Assembly: GCA_902806175.1 (NCBI GenBank)
Contig: CADCVQ010000163.1
Span: forward strand, 1 to 45,411
DNA length: 45,411 bases
Direction: 5' to 3'
DNA from: an uncultured Solirubrobacteraceae bacterium
Lineage (GTDB): Bacteria > Actinomycetota > Thermoleophilia > Solirubrobacterales > Solirubrobacteraceae
Below, piece after piece: positions 29,038-38,125 of the stretch. A program made the translations under genes and the position numbers. Below the pieces are notes generated by a model. That model ran no database searches, had not been told where the DNA came from, and worked only from the letters and a program-made list of their open reading frames with translations. The stretch's first letter is position 1, and each line of letters opens with the position of its first letter.

Positions 29038-31899
29038 GTGACAGGTGTCCGCGCACCAACCCAACGGCTCTTGCTCGAACGCGATGGCGAGCTCGCGCAG
29101 ATCATGCTCGCCCTCGACGATGCCGCCAGCGGGAACGGGCGGCTCGTCGTGATGGAGGCGGCGGCCGGACTGGGAAAGAGCAGCCTGTTGCAAGCGGCGC
29201 TTGTGCGCGCGCGCGAACGCGGCTACGAGGCGCTGACTGCGTGTGGCTCGGAGCTTGAGCGCGAGTTCTCGTTCGGGATGGTGCGCCAGCTCTTCGAGCC
29301 CCGGATTGCGTCGGCGGGCGCGGAGGAGAGGGAGGCGTTGTTTGCCGGCGCGGCGGGATTGGCGAGGCCGCTGTGGGAGACCGATTCGGCTGATCCGCCC
29401 GCTGCGGATGCGACGTTTGCGACGCTGCATGGTTTGTATTGGCTGCTGTCGAACCTGGCGGAACGACGCCAGCTCGTCCTTGCTGTGGACGATCTGCACT
29501 GGGGCGACATTCCGTCTCTTCGCTTCCTCGCGTTTCTCTTGCCGCGCCTCGAGGAGATGTCGGTGGCGCTCCTGCTAGCGGCGCGCCCGGCCGAACCGGG
29601 CGCGCAGAGCGCGCCGGGCGCGGACATGCTCCTGTCGCACCTCGCGGCAACCGCGACCTCGATCACCGTCAGCCTGCGCCCGCTCTCGCGTGAGGCCACG
29701 GCGGCTCTTATCGCAACGCGGCTGGGCGAGGAACCGGAACCCGAATTCACAGACGCGTGTCATGCGGCCACCGTCGGCAACCCGTTCTTCATCGAGGCGC
29801 TTCTGCGGGAGATCGTCTTTCAGGGCATCGCGCCCACCATCGCTCAAGCGCCGCGCATACGCGCGCTCGGGCCACGGGCGGTGTCACGCGCTGTCGTCAT
29901 GCGGCTTGCGAAGGTGCCCGGTGGGGCTTCGCTCGCCAAAGCTGTCGCGGTGCTGGGGGAGCGAGCTGCGCTTGCGCACGCGGCGCAACTGGCCGAGATG
30001 CCCGAGGCGGCGGCCGCGCAGGCCGCGGACGCGCTTGTCCGGGCCGCGATCCTCAAGCGCGGCGCCGAGCTCGAGTTCCTGCATCCGGTCGTTCGCCAGG
30101 CGGTCTACACCGATCTGGCGCCTCACGAGCGCGCCGGACAGCACGCGCGCGCGGCGCGGATGCTCGCCGCGCACGGGGCCCATGCCGAGCGCGTCGCCGC
30201 ACAGCTTCTGCAAGCCGAGCCAGCCGGTGATGACTGGGTGGTCGAGCACCTCGCGCAGGCGGCGCACGAAGCCATGTCGAGGGGTGCGCCCGAGACGGCG
30301 GCACAGTACCTGCGACGTGCGCTTCTCGAGCGGCCGGTGCAGACCGATGGGCAGTTGCTGCAACGCCTCGGTGCCGCCGAGGCGCAGCTCGGGCACCCAG
30401 ACGCAGTGGTTCACCTCGAGCAGGCGATGCAGGCGGCGCAGGATCCGCGGACCCGTGCGCTGGCCGCGCACGACCTGGCGCTGCTGCGAGGCCTCGGCGG
30501 CGACGTGCCGCAGGCCGTGCGGCTCTTCGAAGAGGCGATTGAGTTGGTCATGGAGGACGACAGGGAGCTGGCGCTCGAGTTCGAGTCGGAGCTTGCCGCC
30601 GTGGCGATGTTCGAAGCTGCGTCTGCGCGCCACGTGGGTACGCGCGTACGTCGCCTGCAGAGCGAGGTGAGCGGTCACACCACCGCGGAGCGAGCGCTGT
30701 TCGGGCAGATCGCGCTCCTGCAGGCGATGGCATGCGCCCCGGTCGATGATGTCGCAGCGCTGGCGCAACGAGCGCTTGTCACCCCGCGGTGGCTCGTCGG
30801 GCGCGTTCCCGAGGCTCCCCAGTACTTCCACGCGCTCGCCGTTCTCGTGAGCTGCGATCGCTATGACATCGCGGCCGAGCACGTCGAGCAGGCGCTCGAC
30901 GCCGGCCGGAGCGCCGGTTCGCCGATGACGGTCGTCGTCGCCTCGTATCACCGCTCGCGCCTCGCCTATCATCGCGGCGCGCTGCGCGAAGCCGAGGCCG
31001 ACGCCGAGTATTCCGTGCAGCTCGGCAGCGGTCAGCCGTGGGGTGCGGCGAGGGCCGGTTCGCTGGCCTCGCTGCTCGAGGCGCTGGTCGACCGCGGCGC
31101 GCTCGCCGCCGCCCAGCACGCATTGACAGAGCGTGCGCTGGAGGGGCATATCCCCGACGGGCTGACCTTCAACCTCCTGCTGTACACGCGTGGCGCGCTT
31201 CGGCTCGCCCAGGGCCGTCCCGCCGAGGCCCTGGACGATCTGCGGGAGTACGCGCGCCGCGAGCACGACTGGTTTGGCGCCAACCCGGCGCTTTCGTCGT
31301 ATCGCTCGCGAGCCGCTCGCGCGCTCAAGGCGCTCGGCGACTGCGATCAGGCGCGCGCGCTCGCCGAGGAGGACCTCCGTCGCGCGCGTGCCTTCGGCGC
31401 ACCGCGTGCGATCGGGATCGCGCTGTGCACCTGCGGCGTCGTCCAAGCGGAGCGCGGGACCGATCTGCTCGAGGAGGCAGTCGCGGTGCTCGAGCACTCC
31501 GGTGCGCAATCCGAGCTGGCTCGCGCCCTGGTGGAGCACGGGACCTGGCTGCGGCGCGCCAACCGGCGCTCGGAGGCGAGAAAGCCCCTGAGCCGCGGCC
31601 ACGAGCTCGCGTGCAGCTGCGGGGCCGACGGGCTCGCGGAGCAGGCGGCGGCCGAGCTGCAGGCCGCCGGGGCGCGGCCACGGCGGCAGCTGTCCACAGG
31701 ACTTGACGCGCTCACCCCCAGCGAACGGCGGATCGCCGCGATGGCCTCCGAAGGACTGTCAAACCCGCAGATCGCGCAGTCGCTCTTTCTCAGCCTGAAG
31801 ACGGTCGAGACGCACCTGGGCAGCGCCTACCGCAAGCTCGACGTCCATTCGCGCTCTGAGCTACCGCGGTTCTTCGGGACCTCGCCGCCGGTGGTGTGA
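29038..31899 (+). CDS. LAL-type LuxR-family regulator (ATPase + TPR + HTH)
   Basis: 953 residues from GTG 29038. The STAND-type ATPase starts at once ('LLERDGELAQIMLALDDAASGNGRLVVMEAAAGLGKS', Walker A ~40-48) with Walker B 'LVLAVDDLHW'. TPR-like helices ('YLRRALLERP', 'AQYFHALAVL'-like repeats) run to ~870. The LuxR HTH is 'LTPSERRIAAMASEGLSNPQIAQ' and 'SLKTVETHLGSAYRKLDVHSR'. It is full length and intact, similar along its whole length to the regulator at 22-25 kb, and is the closest match to the broken copy at 11.1 kb. It is divergent from promoter copy K. A likely activator; ligand unknown. Confidence 0.87.
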   Translation: MTGVRAPTQRLLLERDGELAQIMLALDDAASGNGRLVVMEAAAGLGKSSLLQAALVRARERGYEALTACGSELEREFSFGMVRQLFEPRIASAGAEEREALFAGAAGLARPLWETDSADPPAADATFATLHGLYWLLSNLAERRQLVLAVDDLHWGDIPSLRFLAFLLPRLEEMSVALLLAARPAEPGAQSAPGADMLLSHLAATATSITVSLRPLSREATAALIATRLGEEPEPEFTDACHAATVGNPFFIEALLREIVFQGIAPTIAQAPRIRALGPRAVSRAVVMRLAKVPGGASLAKAVAVLGERAALAHAAQLAEMPEAAAAQAADALVRAAILKRGAELEFLHPVVRQAVYTDLAPHERAGQHARAARMLAAHGAHAERVAAQLLQAEPAGDDWVVEHLAQAAHEAMSRGAPETAAQYLRRALLERPVQTDGQLLQRLGAAEAQLGHPDAVVHLEQAMQAAQDPRTRALAAHDLALLRGLGGDVPQAVRLFEEAIELVMEDDRELALEFESELAAVAMFEAASARHVGTRVRRLQSEVSGHTTAERALFGQIALLQAMACAPVDDVAALAQRALVTPRWLVGRVPEAPQYFHALAVLVSCDRYDIAAEHVEQALDAGRSAGSPMTVVVASYHRSRLAYHRGALREAEADAEYSVQLGSGQPWGAARAGSLASLLEALVDRGALAAAQHALTERALEGHIPDGLTFNLLLYTRGALRLAQGRPAEALDDLREYARREHDWFGANPALSSYRSRAARALKALGDCDQARALAEEDLRRARAFGAPRAIGIALCTCGVVQAERGTDLLEEAVAVLEHSGAQSELARALVEHGTWLRRANRRSEARKPLSRGHELACSCGADGLAEQAAAELQAAGARPRRQLSTGLDALTPSERRIAAMASEGLSNPQIAQSLFLSLKTVETHLGSAYRKLDVHSRSELPRFFGTSPPVV

Positions 31900-31900
31900 C

Positions 31901-32011
31901 ATGTACTCACGCCCGCTGACGGGCATCCAGCCGCTCGCCGGCGCCCGTCACAACCTCTACCGTTGGGCGACCAGCGACCGTAACGTCGCCAATGCCGGCT
32001 TGGACGTGTAA
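31901..32011 (+). CDS. possible 36-residue peptide after the LAL gene
   Basis: ATG 31901 lies one base after the regulator's TGA and opens 36 codons to TAA 32009 ('MYSRPLTGIQPLAGARHNLY...'). There is no signal peptide and no separate ribosome site; it could be a coupled small peptide or the tail of a lost gene. An inverted repeat GACGGGC/GCCCGTC (31918-31949) inside it might act as a weak terminator for the regulator. Confidence 0.25.
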   Translation: MYSRPLTGIQPLAGARHNLYRWATSDRNVANAGLDV

Positions 32012-32021
32012 GCAGCGCCGC

Positions 32022-32591
32022 TCACCGCGCGGCGCGGCGGTCGAACCACTCGCCGAAGCTGCCGATCAGGTTCGCCGCGCCGTGGCCGATCCGGCCGGCG
32101 GCGCTCGGCACCGACGCCCGCACCGCAAGGTCGGGGTCGGCGGCGAGGGCGAGGACCGTGGCGCGCAGCGCCTGCTCCTGATCGCGCAACTGCGCCGCCC
32201 AGCCGGCGAGGAACGCCACGAGTTGCGGGTCGCGGTCGTGCTCGGCGACCTGCGCGAGGAACTCGAGCAGCGTCACGACGTGCACGACATCGAGCACCGC
32301 GAAGCGCAGGGCCTGATGGACCTCCAGCGCCGTGTCCAGCGCGCCGCTGTGCACGCGTGCCAGCTGGACGCCCAGGCCCTGCGCCGTCGGCCGCCCGAAG
32401 ATCCCTCGCTGGGCCGTCACATCGCTCAGCTCGGCGAGCAGCGCGCGGGCGAGCTGCGACCCGTCGCGCAGCAGCTGCGCCTGCTCGGGTGCGTCGGCGC
32501 CAAGTTGCGCCGCGAGGCGGCGCCAGTGGTCGCGCAGCTGCCGCGTCATCGCATACAGCTCGCGCAGGCCACGGTGCTCGACGGGATGCAT
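32022..32591 (-). CDS. hypothetical alpha-helical protein
   Basis: 189 residues from ATG 32591. Mostly long amphipathic helices rich in Leu, Ala, Gln and Arg ('LRELYAMTRQLRDHWRRLAAQLG', 'LDTALEVHQALRFAVLDVVHVVTLLEFLAQV'). A Gly/Ala linker near the C-terminus ('SAAGRIGHGAANLIGSFGEWF') follows. No membrane segment and no motif recognised. Another ATG 39 bp upstream (MDSRDERA) is possible. It is divergent from the peptidoglycan hydrolase gene, sharing a ~180-bp upstream region. Confidence 0.65.
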   Translation of the reverse strand: MHPVEHRGLRELYAMTRQLRDHWRRLAAQLGADAPEQAQLLRDGSQLARALLAELSDVTAQRGIFGRPTAQGLGVQLARVHSGALDTALEVHQALRFAVLDVVHVVTLLEFLAQVAEHDRDPQLVAFLAGWAAQLRDQEQALRATVLALAADPDLAVRASVPSAAGRIGHGAANLIGSFGEWFDRRAAR

Positions 32592-32770
32592 GCGAAGAGG
32601 GTAGATGGCACGTTCGTCGCGACTATCCATAACGCTCGATCGCAGCGTGAGAGAGGCCGTGCAGCGACCGGCTCCGCCGCGAAGTCCGGTAGCGTTCTCC
32701 GCTCGCGCTGGGGGTGGTCCTCGGCCTGTGACGCGATGCGAGGACCGCCGATGGAGGCCCAGACAACGCC

Positions 32771-35062
32771 ATGAGCAGCGAACGCCCCACGCGGCGCCTC
32801 GCCGCGGCCTTCGTGCTGGGTGCCGGCCTGATCGGCGGCCCGGCCGTTGTGCTCGCGCCGGCACAGGAACCGGCGCCGCCTGAGGCGACGACGACGCCGG
32901 CGCCCGATCCCGCGACGCCGGCGCCACCGCCCGCGCCACCTGCGCCGCCCGCCGCGCCGCCGCCCGCCGCTCCCTGGACCCCGCCGGTGGAGCCGCTGGA
33001 CTACCTCAACGACCACCTGGACGATCTCGACCTGCCCGCCGAGCGCCGCCGGCCACGCGCGGCCAAGCCCAAGCGTGAACGCAAGCCCGCGCGCGCCGAG
33101 ACCGCCCCGCAGCGCCGCGGCGAGACCGCCGCCGACGACGCGCCGGACCCCGCCGCTGGCGAGCGCAGCGGCGGCGAGCTCGGTGGGACGCTGGGCGCGG
33201 CGAGCCAGGCCGCCCAGATCCCGAACTTCTTCATCGGCCAGTTCCGGATCCCGCCGTTTCTGCTGTCGATCTACCAGGCCGCCGGCATCCAGTACGGCGT
33301 CCCGTGGGAGGTCCTGGCGGCGATCAACGAGATCGAGACCGACTACGGGCGCAACCTCAACGTCTCCTCGGCGGGCGCCCTGGGCTGGATGCAGTTCATG
33401 CCGTCGAGCTGGCAGGCCTACGGCGTCGACGCCAACGAGGACGGGCGCAAGGACCCCTACAACCCCGTCGACGCGATCTTCGCCGCGGCCCGCTACCTCA
33501 AGGCGGCCGGCGCCGAGGCCGACCTCTCGAAGGCGATCTTCGCCTACAACCACGCCGACTGGTACGTCGATTCCGTGCTGCGGCGCGCGCGCCTCGTCGC
33601 CGGGCTGCCGTCGGACCTCGTCGGCTCGCTGACCGGCCTTGCGCAGGGGCGCTCGCCGGTCGCCGGACGCGCGCGCTATGCCAAGCGCGCGCCGCGCTCC
33701 ACCGCGCGCCGCGGCCTGCGGATCCTCGCGCAGCCCGGCACGCCCGTCGTCGCCGTCCAGGACGGCGAGATCGTGCGCGTCGGCCACAGCCCGCGCCTGG
33801 GCCGCTTCGTGATGCTGCGCGATGCCTACGGCAACACGTATACGTACGGGCACCTCGCGAAGACGGCCAGGAGCGTGCTCGTGGCCAAGGAGCCGGCCGG
33901 CGCGCAGGCGCCCGCGCCGGGCGCCGTCGCCGACGGTCCGCTCGCGACGCCGCTGCCCGATCCGGCGCCGAGCGAGCCCGCGAGCGCGGGAACCAACCGC
34001 ACAGACGATCCGCCCGCGCCCGCGCCCGCCGCACGGGCCGCACCGGCCGCGGACCTCGCGAAGGAGCGCCTCTTCGCCAACCCCGCGCGGCCGCGCTCGC
34101 TGCCCTCCGGCGGGCGCCAGCAGATCCTCGACGCGACGTTCGCGCTGCCCGCCGCGGCGAGCCTGCGCTCGTACTTCGCCGGCGACGTCGGCCTCGAGCG
34201 CGGCCAGCTCGAGCTCAAGCGGCTGTTCCCCGGGCGCCGCGTGATCGCCGGCACGATCCTCGGGCGGATCGGCTCGGGCACGACGATCGCCGGCGCGCCG
34301 CACGTGCTCTTCGAGATCCGCCCGCCCGGCATCGACGTGCCGCGGATCGACCCTGAACCCTTCCTCGACGGTTGGCGCCTGCTCGAGTCGACCGCGATCT
34401 ACCGCGCCAAGGGGCCGGCGGCCGTCGCGAGCGGCTCGATCGGCCAGATCCTGCTCATGAGCAAGGACACGCTGTCGCGCCGCGTGCTGGGCGACCGCGC
34501 GATCGAGGTCTACGGCTGCGGCCGGCGCGACATCCAGGCAGGCGTCATCGACCGCCGCGTGCTGGCGACGCTCGCGTTCCTGTCGGCGAGCGGCCTGCGC
34601 CCGACGGTGTCATCGCTGCGCTGCGGGCACAGCACGCACACCTCCAGTGGCAACGTCTCGCAGCACACCTCCGGCAACGGGGTCGACATCTCGCAGATCA
34701 ACGGCAGGCCGATCCTCGGAAACCAGGGAGCGGGCTCGCTCGCCGACACGACGATCCGCCGCCTGCTGACCCTGCAGGGGACGATGGCGCCCGACCAGAT
34801 CATCAGCCTGATGAAGTATCCGGGCGTCGCGAACACGCTCGCGATGAGCGACCACGCCGACCACATCCACGTCGGCTTCCGCCCGACCGCCGGCGCCGGC
34901 CACGGGATGTTCCGCATCGGCCTGCGGCCGAAGCAGTGGCTGCGGCTCGTCGACCGCCTCGGCCGGATCGAGAATCCGGCCGTCCGTAAGTCCCCGTCGC
35001 CGCACGCGATCCGCGCGGCGCCGGTCAGGCCGTCTCTTCGCCCACGGCCGCCGGCTCCCTGA
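32771..35062 (+). CDS. multidomain peptidoglycan hydrolase (lytic transglycosylase + M23-like + M15/VanY-like)
   Basis: 763 residues. Signal-like N-terminus ('LAAAFVLGAGLIGGPAVVLAPAQ') then ~100 residues of Pro/Ala and charged linker. Residues ~160-265 form an MltB/SLT-type transglycosylase: 'AAINEIETDYGRN' (catalytic Glu likely E189), 'SAGALGWMQFMPSSW', 'DPYNPVDAIFAAARYL' and 'AIFAYNHADWYV'. Residues ~315-375 resemble a LysM-less M23 core ('GTPVVAVQDGEIVRVGH', 'YGNTYTYGHL') but lack the first metal-ligand motif, so this module may be inactive. A C-terminal domain has 'HTSGNGVDIS' and 'HADHIHVGF', the H-x(6)-D and H-x-H pattern of M15/VanY-like peptidases. It probably works in the cell wall. 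The 3' end overlaps the convergent gene by 38 bp. Confidence 0.8.
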   Translation: MSSERPTRRLAAAFVLGAGLIGGPAVVLAPAQEPAPPEATTTPAPDPATPAPPPAPPAPPAAPPPAAPWTPPVEPLDYLNDHLDDLDLPAERRRPRAAKPKRERKPARAETAPQRRGETAADDAPDPAAGERSGGELGGTLGAASQAAQIPNFFIGQFRIPPFLLSIYQAAGIQYGVPWEVLAAINEIETDYGRNLNVSSAGALGWMQFMPSSWQAYGVDANEDGRKDPYNPVDAIFAAARYLKAAGAEADLSKAIFAYNHADWYVDSVLRRARLVAGLPSDLVGSLTGLAQGRSPVAGRARYAKRAPRSTARRGLRILAQPGTPVVAVQDGEIVRVGHSPRLGRFVMLRDAYGNTYTYGHLAKTARSVLVAKEPAGAQAPAPGAVADGPLATPLPDPAPSEPASAGTNRTDDPPAPAPAARAAPAADLAKERLFANPARPRSLPSGGRQQILDATFALPAAASLRSYFAGDVGLERGQLELKRLFPGRRVIAGTILGRIGSGTTIAGAPHVLFEIRPPGIDVPRIDPEPFLDGWRLLESTAIYRAKGPAAVASGSIGQILLMSKDTLSRRVLGDRAIEVYGCGRRDIQAGVIDRRVLATLAFLSASGLRPTVSSLRCGHSTHTSSGNVSQHTSGNGVDISQINGRPILGNQGAGSLADTTIRRLLTLQGTMAPDQIISLMKYPGVANTLAMSDHADHIHVGFRPTAGAGHGMFRIGLRPKQWLRLVDRLGRIENPAVRKSPSPHAIRAAPVRPSLRPRPPAP

Positions 35063-35366
35063 CCTCGCCGAAGCTGATCAGGTCGGCCCAGGTGTAGAGC
35101 AAGGGAACCTGATACCAGCCGCTGCAGGCCGCGCGCATCTCGGTGAACTGCGCGCTGTACCAGAAGGAGTCCCAGCCGGCCTTGTCGGGGAACTCGATCG
35201 ACATGAGGAACTTGTAGCGGTCGTCGCGCGAGCGGAACACCATGAAGCGCGTCGCCCCGTGGCGCGACGACAGCGGCGCGAGCTGCTGCAGCGCGGCCTC
35301 GAGATCGTCCCCGCGAAAGCCGGTCGCGTACCACGGCAGCTGAACGACGCCGCCCGGGCCGGCCAT
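35025..35366 (-). CDS. hypothetical protein, ferredoxin-like alpha/beta-barrel
   Basis: 113 residues from ATG 35366, which overlaps the ccr stop (TGATG). The pattern strand-helix-strand-strand-helix-strand ('LPWYATGFRGDDLEAALQQLAP', 'RFMVFRSRDDRYKFLMSIEFPD', 'FWYSAQFTEMRAACSGWY') suggests a dimeric alpha/beta-barrel of the EthD/antibiotic-monooxygenase type; no catalytic residue can be named. Coupling to ccr suggests a role near it, but this is only context. The last 38 bp are antisense to the peptidoglycan hydrolase gene. Confidence 0.62.
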   Translation of the reverse strand: MAGPGGVVQLPWYATGFRGDDLEAALQQLAPLSSRHGATRFMVFRSRDDRYKFLMSIEFPDKAGWDSFWYSAQFTEMRAACSGWYQVPLLYTWADLISFGEVREPAAVGEETA

Positions 35367-36616
35367 CAGTTGCCGGCCTCGGCGGTGATCGCGCCGGGGC
35401 CCTCCGCCGTCTTGCCCTGGCCGGTCTGCGTCGCGCCGACGAGGATCGCGATCTTGCCTGAGTGCTTGTTCTCGTACATGAGCTGGTGGGCCTCCGCGAC
35501 GCCCTCGAAGGGCATCGTCTTCCAAAGGACGGGACGGATCTTCGACTCCCGGATCAGATCGTTGGCCTTCGTGCACTCGTACGCGTTGGCGAAGTGCGAG
35601 CCAAGGATCTGCTTCTGGCGCATCCACAGGTAGCGCACGTCGAAGTCGAGGTCAAAGCCGGAGGTCGCGCCGCAGATGACGACCTTGCCGAAGGGCTTGA
35701 CGACGAAGACGCTCGTCGGGAACGTCGCCTTGCCGACGTGCTCGAAGACGATGTCGGGCGCGTCGCCGAGGATCTCCTTGACGCGCTTGCCGAAGCGGCG
35801 CGACTCCGCGAAGCGCGCCTTCTCCTCGTCGGGCGTCTCACCGCCCTTGCGCATCATCCCCGCGAACTCGTTGCGGTTGATGAAGCCCTTGGCGCCGAGC
35901 TGTGAGACGAGCGCGCCCTTGTCGTCGCTGGAGACGACGCCGACGCAGTCCGCGCCGGTCAGCGCGCAGAGCTGGGTCGCGAACACGCCCAGGCCGCCGG
36001 CGGCGCCCCAGATGAGGACCTTGTGGCCGGCCTGCAGCTGCACCTGGTCGATGAGCATCCGGTACGCGGTGAAGTACGTCAGGCCGTAGGACGCCGCCTC
36101 CTCCCACGTCAGGTGCTCGGGCTTTGCGAGCAGCTGCTGGGCCTGGACCTTGCAGAACTGGGCAAACGAGCCCCAGCTCGTCTCATAGCCCCAGATCTTC
36201 TGGCTCGGCGCCGCGAGCGGGTCGAGGCCGTGCACCTCGACGTCCTCGTAGGAGGCCTGGTTGCAGTGGACGACGACCTCGTCGCCGACCTTCCAGCGCG
36301 TGACGCCCTCGCCGACCTTCCAGACGGTCCCCGAGGCGTCCGAGCCGCCGACGTGGTGGTCCTCGTCGGGGTGGTAGCGAAAGACGGAGACCGGCTTGCC
36401 GAGCGCCGCCCAGACGTTGTTGAAGTTCACGCCCGCGGCCATGACGCGCACCACGACCTCGAACGCCTGGGGTTCGGGGACCTCGATCTCCTCGACCTGG
36501 AAGGCGTCGTTGGGCTCGCCCTCGCGCTCCTGGCGGATGACCCATGCAGCCATCGTCGCCGGCAACTCGCCCGGCTGCGTTTCGACGGTTGCGACTTGGC
36601 TGAGATCGACGGCCAC
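35366..36616 (-). CDS. ccr: crotonyl-CoA carboxylase/reductase
   Basis: 416-residue medium-chain reductase. The sequence style 'VNFNNVWAALGKPVSVF', 'HVGGSDASGTVWKVGEGV', 'VVHCNQ', 'IWGYETSWGSFAQF', NADPH-binding 'WGAAGGLGVFATQL' (~203-215) and 'GSHFANAYE' match CCR rather than plain quinone reductase. In CCRs the His in 'SHFAN' and nearby Asn/Glu hold CO2. The enzyme makes ethylmalonyl-CoA from crotonyl-CoA, CO2 and NADPH, the key step of the ethylmalonyl-CoA pathway; the next-but-one enzyme, the mutase, is at 1.6-3.7 kb. It lies 45 bp after an MFS gene in the same direction. Confidence 0.88.
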   Translation of the reverse strand: MAVDLSQVATVETQPGELPATMAAWVIRQEREGEPNDAFQVEEIEVPEPQAFEVVVRVMAAGVNFNNVWAALGKPVSVFRYHPDEDHHVGGSDASGTVWKVGEGVTRWKVGDEVVVHCNQASYEDVEVHGLDPLAAPSQKIWGYETSWGSFAQFCKVQAQQLLAKPEHLTWEEAASYGLTYFTAYRMLIDQVQLQAGHKVLIWGAAGGLGVFATQLCALTGADCVGVVSSDDKGALVSQLGAKGFINRNEFAGMMRKGGETPDEEKARFAESRRFGKRVKEILGDAPDIVFEHVGKATFPTSVFVVKPFGKVVICGATSGFDLDFDVRYLWMRQKQILGSHFANAYECTKANDLIRESKIRPVLWKTMPFEGVAEAHQLMYENKHSGKIAILVGATQTGQGKTAEGPGAITAEAGN

Positions 36617-36661
36617 GGCGGTTGCTACCCCTCGGTTCGCGGTGCTGAGTCGGCGTGGATC

Positions 36662-38125
36662 CTACGCGCCGACGGTCTCGCGCGCGGGCTCGGCCGATGG
36701 CGGGACGGCCTCGCCGGTGGCCGGCGCCTGGCGCACGGCACCGCCCGCGAGCTCCGGCGAGATCAGCAGCCAGGAGACGACCGCGCCGGCGGCGGCGACG
36801 AACGCGCCGATGAGCAGCCCTTCGCCGAGCGCGTCGACGAAGGCGGCCTGCGTGGTGGCGTGGCCGATGAACGCGCCCAGCACGGCAATGCCGAGGGTGC
36901 CGCCGATCATGCGGCTCATCGAGAGGATCCCCGACGCGACGCCCGCCTTCGTCTGGTCGACGGCGTTCATCGCGGCCGTGCTCATCGGCGACATCACGAG
37001 GGAGATCCCGATGCCCATGAGCACGAAGCCGGGCAGCAGGAAGCCAAAGCCGCTGTCGGCACTGAGGAAGGACTGCCAGAACAGCGACGTCGCGATGAGC
37101 GCAAGCCCCGCCGTGATGAGCGGCCGCGGCCCGATGCGGTCCGTCAGGCGCCCGGCGATCGGCGCGACGAGGATCACCATGAGCGTCGTCGGCAAGAAGC
37201 GCACGCCGGCCTCCAGCGGCGAGTAGCGCAGGACGTTCTGCATGTAGAGCGTCAGGAAGAAGAACATCGCGAGCATCGCGAACGAGACGATGAAGGCGAC
37301 GATGTTTGCCCCCAGGAACGTGCGCGAGCCGAAGAAGCTGAAGTCGACCATCGGCACGCGAACGTGCCGCTCGACGAGCGCGAACGCGACGAGGCCGCCG
37401 ACGGCGAACGCCAGCAGCGCGATGATCCGCAGCGAGCCCCAGCCCCACGAGTTGGCCTCGACGAGCGCGAGCGTCAGCGCCGTCAGGCCGCCGGTGATCG
37501 CGGCGATGCCGGCGACGTCGACCTTCGGCAGGACCGATTCGTCGCGCGACTCGCGCGTCGCAAACAGCGTCACGGCGATCGCGCCGGCGGCGACCGGCAG
37601 GTTGATGAAGAAGATCGACTGCCACGACACGTGCTCGACGAGCAGGCCGCCGAGGACAGGCCCGATCGCGAGCGCCAGCGCCGAGACGCCGGCCCATGTG
37701 CCGATCGCCTTGCCGCGCTCGTGCGGCGGGAAGGCGTTCGTGATGATCGAGAGGGTCGCCGGCATCATCAGCGCCGACCCGACGCCCTGGATCGCACGCC
37801 CCGTGATCAGCCAGGCGGAGGACTGCGAGAAGCCGATGAACAGGCTCGCGGCGGCGAACAGCACGACGCCGATGAGAAAGACGCGGCGCCGGCCGAAGAT
37901 GTCGCCCAGACGGCCGCCGGTGACGAGCAGGACGCCGAAGACCAGCGTGTAGGCGTTGACCGTCCACTCCAGGCCCGCGAGCGAGCTGTGCAGGTCACGC
38001 TGGATCGACGGCAGCGCGACGTTGACGACCGTGTTGTCGAGCATGACCATGAACAGCGCGAAGCACATCGCCGCGAGCGTCCACCAGCGGCGGTTTGCCT
38101 CGTTGAGGCGCATCCGGTCGCTCAT
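36662..38125 (-). CDS. MFS drug-efflux transporter, DHA2 (14-TM) type
   Basis: 487 residues, about 14 hydrophobic helices. Motif A 'GGRLGDIFGRRRVFLIG', motif C 'AIGPVLGGLLVEHVSWQSIFFINLPV' and N-terminal 'MLDNTVVNVALPSIQRDL' are diagnostic of the EmrB/QacA group of proton-coupled exporters. ATG 38125 follows AAGGAGCAGAC and overlaps the MarR stop (ATGA). Probably exports a toxic or lipophilic compound under MarR control. Confidence 0.88.
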   Translation of the reverse strand: MSDRMRLNEANRRWWTLAAMCFALFMVMLDNTVVNVALPSIQRDLHSSLAGLEWTVNAYTLVFGVLLVTGGRLGDIFGRRRVFLIGVVLFAAASLFIGFSQSSAWLITGRAIQGVGSALMMPATLSIITNAFPPHERGKAIGTWAGVSALALAIGPVLGGLLVEHVSWQSIFFINLPVAAGAIAVTLFATRESRDESVLPKVDVAGIAAITGGLTALTLALVEANSWGWGSLRIIALLAFAVGGLVAFALVERHVRVPMVDFSFFGSRTFLGANIVAFIVSFAMLAMFFFLTLYMQNVLRYSPLEAGVRFLPTTLMVILVAPIAGRLTDRIGPRPLITAGLALIATSLFWQSFLSADSGFGFLLPGFVLMGIGISLVMSPMSTAAMNAVDQTKAGVASGILSMSRMIGGTLGIAVLGAFIGHATTQAAFVDALGEGLLIGAFVAAAGAVVSWLLISPELAGGAVRQAPATGEAVPPSAEPARETVGA

